Of a DNA stretch of 6,499 nucleotides, positions 1 to 5,117 are shown one piece after another. Under the pieces are notes generated by a model that did not search any database, was not told where the DNA came from, and was given only the letters and a program-made list of their open reading frames with translations. This DNA comes from CAYRGQ01 sp964444885 (GTDB taxonomy: Bacteria; Bacteroidota; Bacteroidia; Sphingobacteriales; Sphingobacteriaceae): NCBI GenBank assembly GCA_964444885.1, contig CAYUIZ010000148.1:1-6499 (forward strand), read 5' to 3'. The position numbers and the translations under genes are program-made. Each line of letters starts with the position of its first letter. Within the stretch, counting starts at the first letter, position 1.

Positions 1-147
1 GCGGTGGCTATTATCTTCGGTATCGATCGTTTTATGAGCGAAGCGCGCGCGCTGACGAACTTGATTGGCAACGTAGCCGCGGGCTTGGTCGTAGCCAAGT
101 GGGAGCGCGAGCTGGACACCGAAAAGCTGAAAAGTGAGTTGAAGTAG
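1..147 (+). CDS. dctA: C4-dicarboxylate:cation symporter DctA family, C-terminal fragment
   Basis: This is the last 48 codons of a gene entering from the left edge, in frame 1 and ending in TAG at 145-147. The peptide contains GIDRFMSEARALTNLIGN followed by VVAKWERELD. This closely matches the C-terminal end of DctA/GltP-type dicarboxylate/amino acid:cation symporters, where the helix with the D-R-x-x-[ST]-x-x-N-L-x-G-N pattern carries conserved substrate- and cation-site residues. The family takes up succinate, fumarate and malate (DctA) or glutamate/aspartate (GltP) across the inner membrane with Na+ or H+. The IDRFMSEARALTN wording and the AKW-x-x-ELD tail favour DctA over GltP, but the substrate cannot be settled from this fragment. 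After the GN pair the sequence reads VAAG where DctA usually has GVAT, a small departure. The polar tail of about 15 residues is cytoplasmic by family topology. The gene converges on xseB, with 34 bases between the two stop codons. Confidence 0.87.
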   Translation, partial: AVAIIFGIDRFMSEARALTNLIGNVAAGLVVAKWERELDTEKLKSELK

Positions 148-170
148 GATGCTCCTTGCCCGTTCATCCT
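146..170. terminator. possible weak bidirectional terminator between convergent genes
   Basis: AGGATG (146-151) and CATCCT (165-170) form a perfect 6-bp inverted repeat with a 13-base loop. It starts inside the dctA-like stop codon and sits in the 34-base gap between two convergent genes. An overlapping alternative pairing, GTAGG with CCTAC (171-175), is also possible. There is no clean T-run on either side, only a pyrimidine-rich stretch to the right, so the assignment rests on position and the inverted repeat alone. Confidence 0.25.
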
Positions 171-181
171 CCTACCTTTCC

Positions 182-487
182 CTATTCCTCTTCCTGTTGG
201 GTATCCTCGTCTGCTGATGTGGCCTCCGGTTCTTCCGAAATTCCGGAGTCTGCTGCTTCCGCGGTCTCCTCCTCCTCTTCCGCCGTATCGGTTTGTTTCA
301 GCGTTTCCAGTATTGCATTGACATCCGCTTCTGTCGCCGTCAGTTTCGCCTTGCATGCGGCAATCAGAATGGAAGCCCGCTTCACCTTTTCGGAGAGTTC
401 ATCGATAGAAATTTCGCCTTGTTCGATTTCTGCCACGATTTCCTGCAATTCGGCAAAGGCGTCGGTATAGAGGTATGACTCGTCCAT
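182..487 (-). CDS. xseB: exodeoxyribonuclease VII small subunit
   Basis: This 101-residue protein is the small subunit of exonuclease VII. The enzyme degrades single-stranded DNA from both ends into short acid-soluble oligonucleotides and acts in mismatch repair and in removal of damaged ends; several XseB copies decorate each XseA. Residues about 7-63 match the family: a Y-x-x-AF-x-ELQ-x-IV-x-x-IE helix, the turn QGEISIDEL, and a second helix with K-x-A-x-x-LI-x-x-CKAKL, which together form the short coiled-coil hairpin. Typical XseB is about 60-85 residues. Here a 35-residue tail (67-101) adds 17 Asp/Glu and no Lys/Arg, so it is probably disordered. The ATG at 487 follows the xseA stop by one base (TAA-C-ATG on the minus strand), implying translational coupling. 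No Shine-Dalgarno sequence is visible, which is common in Bacteroidota. Confidence 0.92.
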   Translation of the reverse strand: MDESYLYTDAFAELQEIVAEIEQGEISIDELSEKVKRASILIAACKAKLTATEADVNAILETLKQTDTAEEEEETAEAADSGISEEPEATSADEDTQQEEE

Positions 488-488
488 G

Positions 489-1817
489 TTATTTGGGTTT
501 TAATTCGTTGATGATACTGGTGAATGTGCCGTCGGCCAGGCGGGTTTCGACCTCGGCGCCGGGCTGCAATTTGCTCGTGTCGCGCACAGCTTTGCCTTGG
601 TGGAGGGTGATGCTGTACCCGCGATTAAGCACCCGCTGCGGGTCCATAATGCGGACCGCCGTGTCTAAAGCCGCAAGCGTCTGGCGCCGATCCTTGATCA
701 AGACGGCCCAAGCGGATTCCAGCGCCTGTACGTGATGGCGCACGGCATAGCTCTCGTGTATCAGGCGCCCCTTGGCAGCCGTGTGCAACGCGAGGGCGGT
801 ATGGGCGACGGCATGCCGGTTGCCTTGCAACAGGTTGCGGCTCGACACGTTGAAATAGTGGCTGGTATCCTGGAGCCGTTTGCGTTCCGCCTCCAGCAGC
901 TGCTGGGCCTTGATTCGGATGGTGTCCCAGGCCTGCTGCACGGGGACGGCAACCTGATGGAACCGCTGGATGAGGAAATCGGCCAGCTCGCTCGGCGTAA
1001 TGGCATTGGCGAAAGCGACCATTTCGCTGACCGTCTCGTTAGTCGAATGCCCGATGCCCGTCAGAACGGGGATGGGAAACCGGGCCACCGCGGCCGCCAG
1101 CTCGTAATTGTTATAGCTAGATAAGCCCACCTCACCACCGCCGCCACGAATGATGGCCACCACGTCAAACTCATTCAGTCGTCCGGAAATGCGTTTGAGC
1201 TGGTTGATGATAGACCCCACTGACCGGTCGCCCTGCAGCAGTGCGGCGAACAAGGTATGTTCAAAACGGTATCCCCAAGGGTTGCGGTCGATAATATTCA
1301 GAAAATCAGAAAATCCTTTGCTGGTTTCCACGGAAATAATCGCAATACGCTTCGGAAGGAGGGGGAAGGGAAGCCGTTTGTTGGCGTCAAAGAGTCCTTC
1401 CTGCTTGAGTCGGCTGATGCTGGCCATCTTTTCGCGCTCCAGCTCGCCCAGCACGTAGGCCGGGTCGATATCCAGGATGCGCAGGCTCATGCCATAAAGC
1501 GGATCGTAGGAAATCGATGCCTCGAACAGGATGGTGATGCCATTGCGCAAGGGCTCCTTGGCGATATCCAGAAAGCGCTGGTTGATGCGGATGTAGTCCG
1601 ACTTCCAGAGGATCGAGCGCATTTCGGCCACTACTTTGCCGTCCTTTTTTTCGACAAGCTCCGGATAGCAATGCCCCGAGTGGGTGTAATGGTTGAGCTT
1701 GTTCATCTCGGCCTTCACCCAGTACGTGCTTTTATAGCGCGATGCAATGGTTTTTTGGATGCTTCGCGCTACTTCTGCTAAGGAGAATACGGTCTTATCG
1801 GCTAGCTGTTCGGCCAT
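489..1817 (-). CDS. xseA: exodeoxyribonuclease VII large subunit
   Basis: This is the catalytic subunit of exonuclease VII, 442 residues from the ATG at 1817, close to the family's usual 400-460. The frame stays open to a TTG at 1823 that would add two residues; I prefer the ATG. An N-terminal OB-fold ssDNA-binding domain covers about residues 10-118 (YWVKAEMNKL, then SGHCYPEL). The nuclease domain follows: QEGLFDANKRLPFPLLPKRIAI (139-160), SKGFSDFL with D171, IIRGGGG with R224 (222-228), and GIGHSTNETV with H257 (254-263). A long coiled-coil-like helical region (about 280-385) precedes the C-terminal segment LNRGYSIT...G. D171, R224 and H257 align with the E. coli residues D155, R205 and H238 needed for activity, but the fourth, D241 of GHETD, is N260 here. 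The RGGGGEVGLSSYNNYELA wording is, as far as I recall, typical of flavobacterial and sphingobacterial XseA. xseB follows after one base; the BASS transporter gene ends 41 bases upstream. Confidence 0.95.
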   Translation of the reverse strand: MAEQLADKTVFSLAEVARSIQKTIASRYKSTYWVKAEMNKLNHYTHSGHCYPELVEKKDGKVVAEMRSILWKSDYIRINQRFLDIAKEPLRNGITILFEASISYDPLYGMSLRILDIDPAYVLGELEREKMASISRLKQEGLFDANKRLPFPLLPKRIAIISVETSKGFSDFLNIIDRNPWGYRFEHTLFAALLQGDRSVGSIINQLKRISGRLNEFDVVAIIRGGGGEVGLSSYNNYELAAAVARFPIPVLTGIGHSTNETVSEMVAFANAITPSELADFLIQRFHQVAVPVQQAWDTIRIKAQQLLEAERKRLQDTSHYFNVSSRNLLQGNRHAVAHTALALHTAAKGRLIHESYAVRHHVQALESAWAVLIKDRRQTLAALDTAVRIMDPQRVLNRGYSITLHQGKAVRDTSKLQPGAEVETRLADGTFTSIINELKPK

Positions 1818-1820
1818 AAT

Positions 1821-1828
1821 CAAAGATA
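1821..1828 (-). promoter_or_regulatory. candidate Bacteroidota -7 box directly before xseA
   Basis: On the minus strand the sequence reads TATCTTTG, an exact match to the Bacteroidota -7 consensus TAnnTTTG, ending three bases before the xseA ATG at 1817. A -33 TTTG at the expected 19-base spacing is missing: TTTG occurs 12 bases upstream, and a T-rich run lies near 1847-1852. If used, transcription would start about at the ATG, giving a leaderless mRNA. The match may be chance in a short AT-rich gap. Confidence 0.25.
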
Positions 1829-1858
1829 GTGTACTTGCTTCAAAGGAAAAAATAAAAA

Positions 1859-2779
1859 CTAGTTTTCAGATTCAGCCGTGTTGGGAGCCGTTTCCACCGA
1901 AGGCTTTGTCCCGCGGTTGAGTTTGGCGTTGCGCGTGCCCACGTAGATCATCAACATGACCGTTGGGAACATGATGATGCTGTATATCGCGGAAGGGATG
2001 GTCATTGCCGAGTTTTGCAGGATGCCCGCGGCAATGGCAATGCCCAGGGTGCCGTTGACAACGCCAATTTCAATGCCTACGGTCACAGCCTGTGCGGCAT
2101 TACGGGTTATGAGCCAGGTGATCGCATAGCCCAAGCCCATGCCGGCAATGTTCAGCAACAGGGAAAACGGACCCGCTTGCACGAAGAAGTCGCCGAGATT
2201 GGCACGTTCCTGTATGAGCACGGCGAGAATAATGAGGACGAGGAATATGGCCGAAAGTAGCTTGACGGGGCGTTCCAAGGCGTGGGCAACCTTGGGATAC
2301 CTGTTAAAAATAAGCATACCCACGCACACCGGCAAAACGGTGATGATCAGAATCTGGACGACCGTGCTGATAAAAGGTAGTTCGATGGCCTGCCGTTCGC
2401 CCAAATATTTTAACAACCCGAGCTCTACGAAAACAGGAATGGAAAACACCGTGATGACGCTGGCGATGGCCGTCAGCGTAATGGAAAGCGCAACGTCGCC
2501 TTTGGCGAGGTGCGTGATCAAATTGGTGGTAGCGCCTCCCGGGCACGCGGCCATCAGGATAAAGCCTACGGCCAGTTCGGGCGACATCGGCATGACGGTA
2601 AGCAGGGCGAAAGTAAGCGCCGGAATAAACAGCAACTTGAGGATGAGGCCGGTCGCCACGGCCTTCGGAAACAGGAATATGCGCTTAAAATCTGCAGGAA
2701 CCAAGCTGAGCCCCATGCCCATCATAATAATAAACAAGGCAGCGGGTAGCAGGATCTGGGTGACGAAACTGGATTCCAT
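1859..2779 (-). CDS. BASS-family (bile acid:sodium symporter-like) transporter
   Basis: This 306-residue inner-membrane protein has about nine or ten hydrophobic segments and belongs to the bile acid:Na+ symporter (SBF, BASS) family, which in bacteria imports organic anions such as keto acids, pantoate or sulfonates with Na+; the substrate here is unknown. Two signatures mark the unwound crossing helices of the fold. The first is AACPGGATTNLITHLAKGDV (77-96), with the CPGG turn and N86. The second is GIEIGVVNGTLGIAIA (235-250), with E237. Between them, ALSITLTAIASVITVFSIP (97-115) matches the helix that supplies sodium ligands. In characterised members the second motif carries a Gln just before the Asn (E-x-G-x-Q-N); here it is Val241. 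The hydrophilic C-terminal tail, about 25 residues (282-306), is cytoplasmic or disordered. The length is normal for the family (about 290-330). The ATG at 2779 has no Shine-Dalgarno sequence. The gene is divergent from the OmpA-like gene and codirectional with xseA, 41 bases upstream of it. Confidence 0.9.
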   Translation of the reverse strand: MESSFVTQILLPAALFIIMMGMGLSLVPADFKRIFLFPKAVATGLILKLLFIPALTFALLTVMPMSPELAVGFILMAACPGGATTNLITHLAKGDVALSITLTAIASVITVFSIPVFVELGLLKYLGERQAIELPFISTVVQILIITVLPVCVGMLIFNRYPKVAHALERPVKLLSAIFLVLIILAVLIQERANLGDFFVQAGPFSLLLNIAGMGLGYAITWLITRNAAQAVTVGIEIGVVNGTLGIAIAAGILQNSAMTIPSAIYSIIMFPTVMLMIYVGTRNAKLNRGTKPSVETAPNTAESEN

Positions 2780-2822
2780 AATTTGGGGAGTAATCGGTTA
2801 TTAAGTTGGTTTTTAACGGTTA

Positions 2823-2842
2823 GGCGGTGCCGTGCAGCCGCC
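2823..2842 (-). promoter_or_regulatory. hairpin in the 5' leader of the BASS transporter gene
   Basis: GGCGG (2823-2827) pairs with CCGCC (2838-2842), and an inner GC/GC pair (2829-2830 with 2834-2835) leaves a 3-base loop. The stem lies between the candidate -7 boxes and the transporter ATG, about 45 bases before the start codon, so it would be in that gene's mRNA leader. There is no following U-run, so it does not look like a terminator. It could be an operator or a stabilising 5' stem. No known riboswitch class is recognised. Confidence 0.3.
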
Positions 2843-2848
2843 GTTTGC

Positions 2849-2865
2849 CAAATGTAGCAAAAATA
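2849..2865 (-). promoter_or_regulatory. tandem -7-like boxes for the BASS transporter gene
   Basis: On the minus strand TATTTTTG (2858-2865) and TACATTTG (2849-2856) lie one base apart. Both match the Bacteroidota -7 consensus TAnnTTTG exactly. Neither has a TTTG -33 element at the usual distance; the upstream sequence there is purine-rich on that strand. Initiation here would give a leader of roughly 65 bases before the ATG at 2779. Confidence 0.35.
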
Positions 2866-3001
2866 TCAGATTCCCTCTCCTTCCTCCGGGGTCGTTTCGT
2901 TTTAACGATGCGTTTGCCCGGGCCGTGCACCTCCTATTTTCGTCATATTTCGTAAAATTCCATACCTTAGATACCGTTTGCTAATTGGTTTTCATTGCGT
3001 T

Positions 3002-4912
3002 ATGCGTGCATTCGAGCTGTTTTTAATTGTCGGCCTTCTGTTTCTAGCCAGCGTGGCGGCTTTTGGGCAGGAAACTTCATCCAACCGAAAGGCACAGGCA
3101 TCATACGAACGCGCCGCAGACCTGTTGCGCCGCCAAGCCACCGGCGAAGCGGTACAAGCGCTACGTACGGCGATTGAGCTGGATCCAGCATTCGCTTCGC
3201 CACACCAGCAATTAGGCGACTTATACCGGAGGCAGAAAGCGTACGAAAAAGCCATTCCGCATTACCAACAGGTGGTCAAGCTGGCACCTGGCCTGACTCC
3301 GCTGACTTATTTCGGGTTAGGCGAAAGCCTGTTGCACACGGGCGATTATCGCGGCGCACTCGCTGCATTGGAAACCTACCTGCATACGCCCGGGCTAACC
3401 CCAGCCAGCCAAGCCAGAACGGAAAAATACATCGCGGATTGCCGCTTTAGTATCGAAGCGTCCGCCATCGGCCCAACGCTCCCGATCCATAATGCGGGAC
3501 CGTCGATCAATAGCAAGGCGGACGAGTATTTCCCGAGCCTAACTGCCGACCAAAACACCATCATCTTTACCCGAAAAACCGAAAATCGCGAAAACTTCTA
3601 CATGAGTACGCGCGACAGCGCCACGCATCATTGGCAGGAAGCCATGTTGCTGAAAGGCGAAGTCAATTCGGAACGCTATAATGAAGGCGCACACTGCATC
3701 TCGCCGGATGGCAAGTATCTTTTCTTTACGGGGTGCAACCGCCCCGATGGACTCGGCAGCTGTGACATCTACGTGTCGCGGCGGGAAGGTGACCGCTGGG
3801 GCACGCCGCATAACCTGGGTGCACCGATCAATACCCGGGGTTGGGAAGCCCAGCCGTCGCTCAGTGCCGACGGGCGTACGCTGTATTTCGTGAGCAATCG
3901 GCAAGGTGGGCAAGGTGGCTACGACATTTGGCGATCAACGCTGCAGGCCGACGGCAAATGGACCCACCCGCGCAACCTTGGGCCGAAAATCAACACGCCC
4001 TACGACGAGAGTTCGCCCTATATTCATGCTGACAGCCAAACGCTGTACTTTGCCTCCAATGGTTGGCCGGGGTTTGGCGACAAGGACATCTTCAAAAGCC
4101 GTATGGACGGGAACGGCGACTGGCAAACCCCCACAAACCTCGGCCCTTCAGTAAACGACCATAATGAGCAAAGCGCGCTCACCGTATCGATGAGTGGGCA
4201 AGAGGCCTTCTTGTCCACGCGTGGCCCCGACGGTGCAGGCGGATTGGATATTTACCACTTGCAGCTGCCCGCGGCCTTGCGCCCCCAGCCCGTGGCCTAT
4301 CTCAAAGGACGTATCCGTGACGCCGACGGAGACAGCCCCATCAGCGCCGAGGTGACGATTACCGACGTGCGCTCCCAGCGAACGCTGTTTCATGATGCGG
4401 CGGATTATGAGGACGGAACGTTTTTGGCTCCGCTACCCTTTGGCGACACCTATGCCCTGCACGTCAAGCACCCCGGGTATCTGTTTTTTTCCGAAAACTA
4501 CGCGCTTGACGACAGCAGCAAAGTCAACGACGCGTATGAGGTGGAGGTGAGCCTGACCCGGATTCAGGCAGGACGCATCGAAACACTGAACAATATTTTT
4601 TTCGATGTCAATGCGTACGAACTGCTGCCCGAATCGCGTAGCGAACTGGACAATCTCGTACAGTTTTTGCAACTCAATAAGGAAACCGCCATCGAGATCG
4701 GTGGCCACACCGACAATACCGGCAATGAGCAACATAACCAGCAGCTTTCCGAAAACCGGGCAAAATCGGTGTACACGTATCTCATCGAGGCGGGTATTTC
4801 CCCCGCCAGGCTACGCTACAAGGGTTACGGGCAACACGCACCGATCGCGGACAATGAAAGCGCCGAAGGCAGGCAACGAAACCGGCGGACGGACATGAAG
4901 GTCGTGGATTAG
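3002..4912 (+). CDS. PorE-like TPR / PD40 propeller / CRD / OmpA-C envelope protein
   Basis: This 636-residue exported protein probably sits in the periplasm at the outer membrane and binds peptidoglycan. Residues 1-22 are a signal peptide (basic start, core LFLIVGLLFLASVAA, likely cut after AFG) with no Cys at the junction, so there is no lipobox. About 31-132 hold three TPR-like helix pairs (AIELDP, YEKAIPHYQQVVKLAP, GDYRGALAALE). About 172-422 contain five PD40 beta-propeller blades. About 430-520 look like a carboxypeptidase-regulatory-like beta domain (YLKGRIRDADG...). About 528-636 are OmpA-C: IEIGGHTDNTG, LSENRAKSV, YGQHAPI, NRRTDMKV. D571 and R586 match, with the same 15-residue spacing, the Asp/Arg pair that binds diaminopimelate in Acinetobacter OmpA. 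This domain order is that of Porphyromonas PorE (PG1058) of type IX secretion, but Bacteroidota often carry several such paralogues, so the exact role is inferred. The frame extends to a TTG at 2978; the ATG at 3002 is chosen because it begins the signal peptide. Confidence 0.9.
   Translation: MRAFELFLIVGLLFLASVAAFGQETSSNRKAQASYERAADLLRRQATGEAVQALRTAIELDPAFASPHQQLGDLYRRQKAYEKAIPHYQQVVKLAPGLTPLTYFGLGESLLHTGDYRGALAALETYLHTPGLTPASQARTEKYIADCRFSIEASAIGPTLPIHNAGPSINSKADEYFPSLTADQNTIIFTRKTENRENFYMSTRDSATHHWQEAMLLKGEVNSERYNEGAHCISPDGKYLFFTGCNRPDGLGSCDIYVSRREGDRWGTPHNLGAPINTRGWEAQPSLSADGRTLYFVSNRQGGQGGYDIWRSTLQADGKWTHPRNLGPKINTPYDESSPYIHADSQTLYFASNGWPGFGDKDIFKSRMDGNGDWQTPTNLGPSVNDHNEQSALTVSMSGQEAFLSTRGPDGAGGLDIYHLQLPAALRPQPVAYLKGRIRDADGDSPISAEVTITDVRSQRTLFHDAADYEDGTFLAPLPFGDTYALHVKHPGYLFFSENYALDDSSKVNDAYEVEVSLTRIQAGRIETLNNIFFDVNAYELLPESRSELDNLVQFLQLNKETAIEIGGHTDNTGNEQHNQQLSENRAKSVYTYLIEAGISPARLRYKGYGQHAPIADNESAEGRQRNRRTDMKVVD
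3515..4267 (+). repeat. five protein-level PD40 propeller repeats within the OmpA-like gene
   Basis: The region encodes residues 172-422 with five repeats of about 45-55 residues. Each has a core of the form P-S-L-[ST]-x-D-x-x-T-[IL]-x-F-x-[ST]-x. The cores begin near residues 175 (EYFPSLTADQNTIIF), 227 (NEGAHCISPDGKYLFF), 282 (EAQPSLSADGRTLYF), 335 (DESSPYIHADSQTLYF) and 388 (NEQSALTVSMSGQEAF). Between cores, a W-x-x-P-x-NLG-x-x-[IV]-N linker recurs at about 266, 320 and 374, with a degenerate copy (WQEAMLLKGEVN) near 211. Blades 2-4 also share a D-I-[YWF] strand (DIYVSR, DIWRST, DIFKSR). Five blades is the number reported for the PorE propeller. Confidence 0.8.
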
Positions 4913-4963
4913 CCGGCATTCCGAAAATAACGGGGATTATTTCCATTATTTACGCGAATACCT

Positions 4964-4971
4964 TATCATTG
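4964..4971 (+). promoter_or_regulatory. weak candidate -7 box for the permease gene
   Basis: TATCATTG differs from the Bacteroidota TAnnTTTG box at one position. A TTTC at 4940-4943 lies about 20 bases upstream, near the place of a -33 TTTG. Use of this site would start transcription near 4978 and give a leader of about 140 bases that contains the hairpin at 4997-5043. The match is too degenerate to be sure. Confidence 0.2.
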
Positions 4972-4996
4972 CAGCGGTACCAAAAACAGCCGAAGC

Positions 4997-5043
4997 GTGG
5001 GATGGAGCACGGCAAGCCCGTGCCGGGGTCCGTGCTGTCCCAC
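4997..5043 (+). promoter_or_regulatory. strong leader hairpin with a competing inner fold
   Basis: Outer stem GTGGGA (4997-5002) pairs with TCCCAC (5038-5043), and inner stem AGCACGG (5006-5012) pairs with CCGTGCT (5030-5036), separated by a 3x1 internal loop: 13 perfect pairs in all. The same GCACGG (5007-5012) can instead pair with a nearer CCGTGC (5018-5023) around a 5-base loop, so two folds exclude each other. No T-run follows, so a plain intrinsic terminator for the preceding gene is unlikely, though a terminator or mRNA-end stabiliser cannot be ruled out. It lies 75 bases before the permease ATG. I do not recognise a known riboswitch consensus. Confidence 0.45.
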
Positions 5044-5064
5044 TAATGGCAAAGTAGCGTTACC

Positions 5065-5080
5065 CAAGCAACATCGCTTG
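5065..5080 (+). promoter_or_regulatory. small hairpin before the permease start
   Basis: CAAGC (5065-5069) and GCTTG (5076-5080) form a 5-bp stem with a 6-base loop. An identical CAAGC occurs at 5013-5017, in the loop of the upstream hairpin, and could pair with the same GCTTG, forming a long-range or pseudoknot contact. Five-base pairings are common by chance, so this is suggestive only. Confidence 0.25.
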
Positions 5081-5117
5081 TGCGGCCGGTAAGTCCCCAA
5101 CACACATAAAGAAAAGG

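Larger units (their letters stand above)
2780..3001. other. divergent intergenic region with two swapped 8-bp repeats
   Basis: This 222-base gap separates the leftward BASS gene from the rightward OmpA-like gene and must hold both promoters. Two 8-base words each occur twice on the same strand: GCCGTGCA at 2829-2836 and 2922-2929, and CGTTTGCC at 2842-2849 and 2911-2918. The left copy has the order GCCGTGCA then CGTTTGCC; the right copy has the reverse order. They could be half-sites for a shared regulator, but at this length and G+C level one chance 8-mer repeat is not surprising. For the rightward gene the nearest -7-like sequence is TACCGTTTG at 2972-2980, one base too long for the consensus. 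No ORF or RNA gene is recognised. Confidence 0.35.

Noticed and set aside
1257..1781. 174-codon plus-strand open frame within xseA
   Set aside because: It lies wholly antisense to xseA, whose motifs are intact across the region, and has no recognisable motif of its own.
1818..1823. TTG start adding two residues to XseA
   Set aside because: An ATG lies two codons downstream, and family similarity begins only after it; TTG starts are uncommon and not needed here.
2139..2804. 221-codon plus-strand open frame across the BASS transporter gene
   Set aside because: It is the antisense shadow of a well-supported membrane protein. The product is low in information, rich in Ser, Arg and Met, and resembles no family.
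2978..3001. TTG start adding eight residues to the OmpA-like protein
   Set aside because: The extra residues (MLIGFHCV) precede a normal signal peptide that begins exactly at the ATG at 3002, so the ATG is the better start.
3539..3913. 124-codon minus-strand open frame within the OmpA-like gene
   Set aside because: It is antisense to the propeller repeats, which are clearly coding on the plus strand; there is no domain and no plausible start context.
4997..5043. The hairpin as a tRNA, or as a plain intrinsic terminator of the OmpA-like gene
   Set aside because: It has no cloverleaf or TTCGA arm, and no T-run follows the stem. It is also about 85 bases past the stop codon, so a simple terminator is less likely than a leader or mRNA-stability element.
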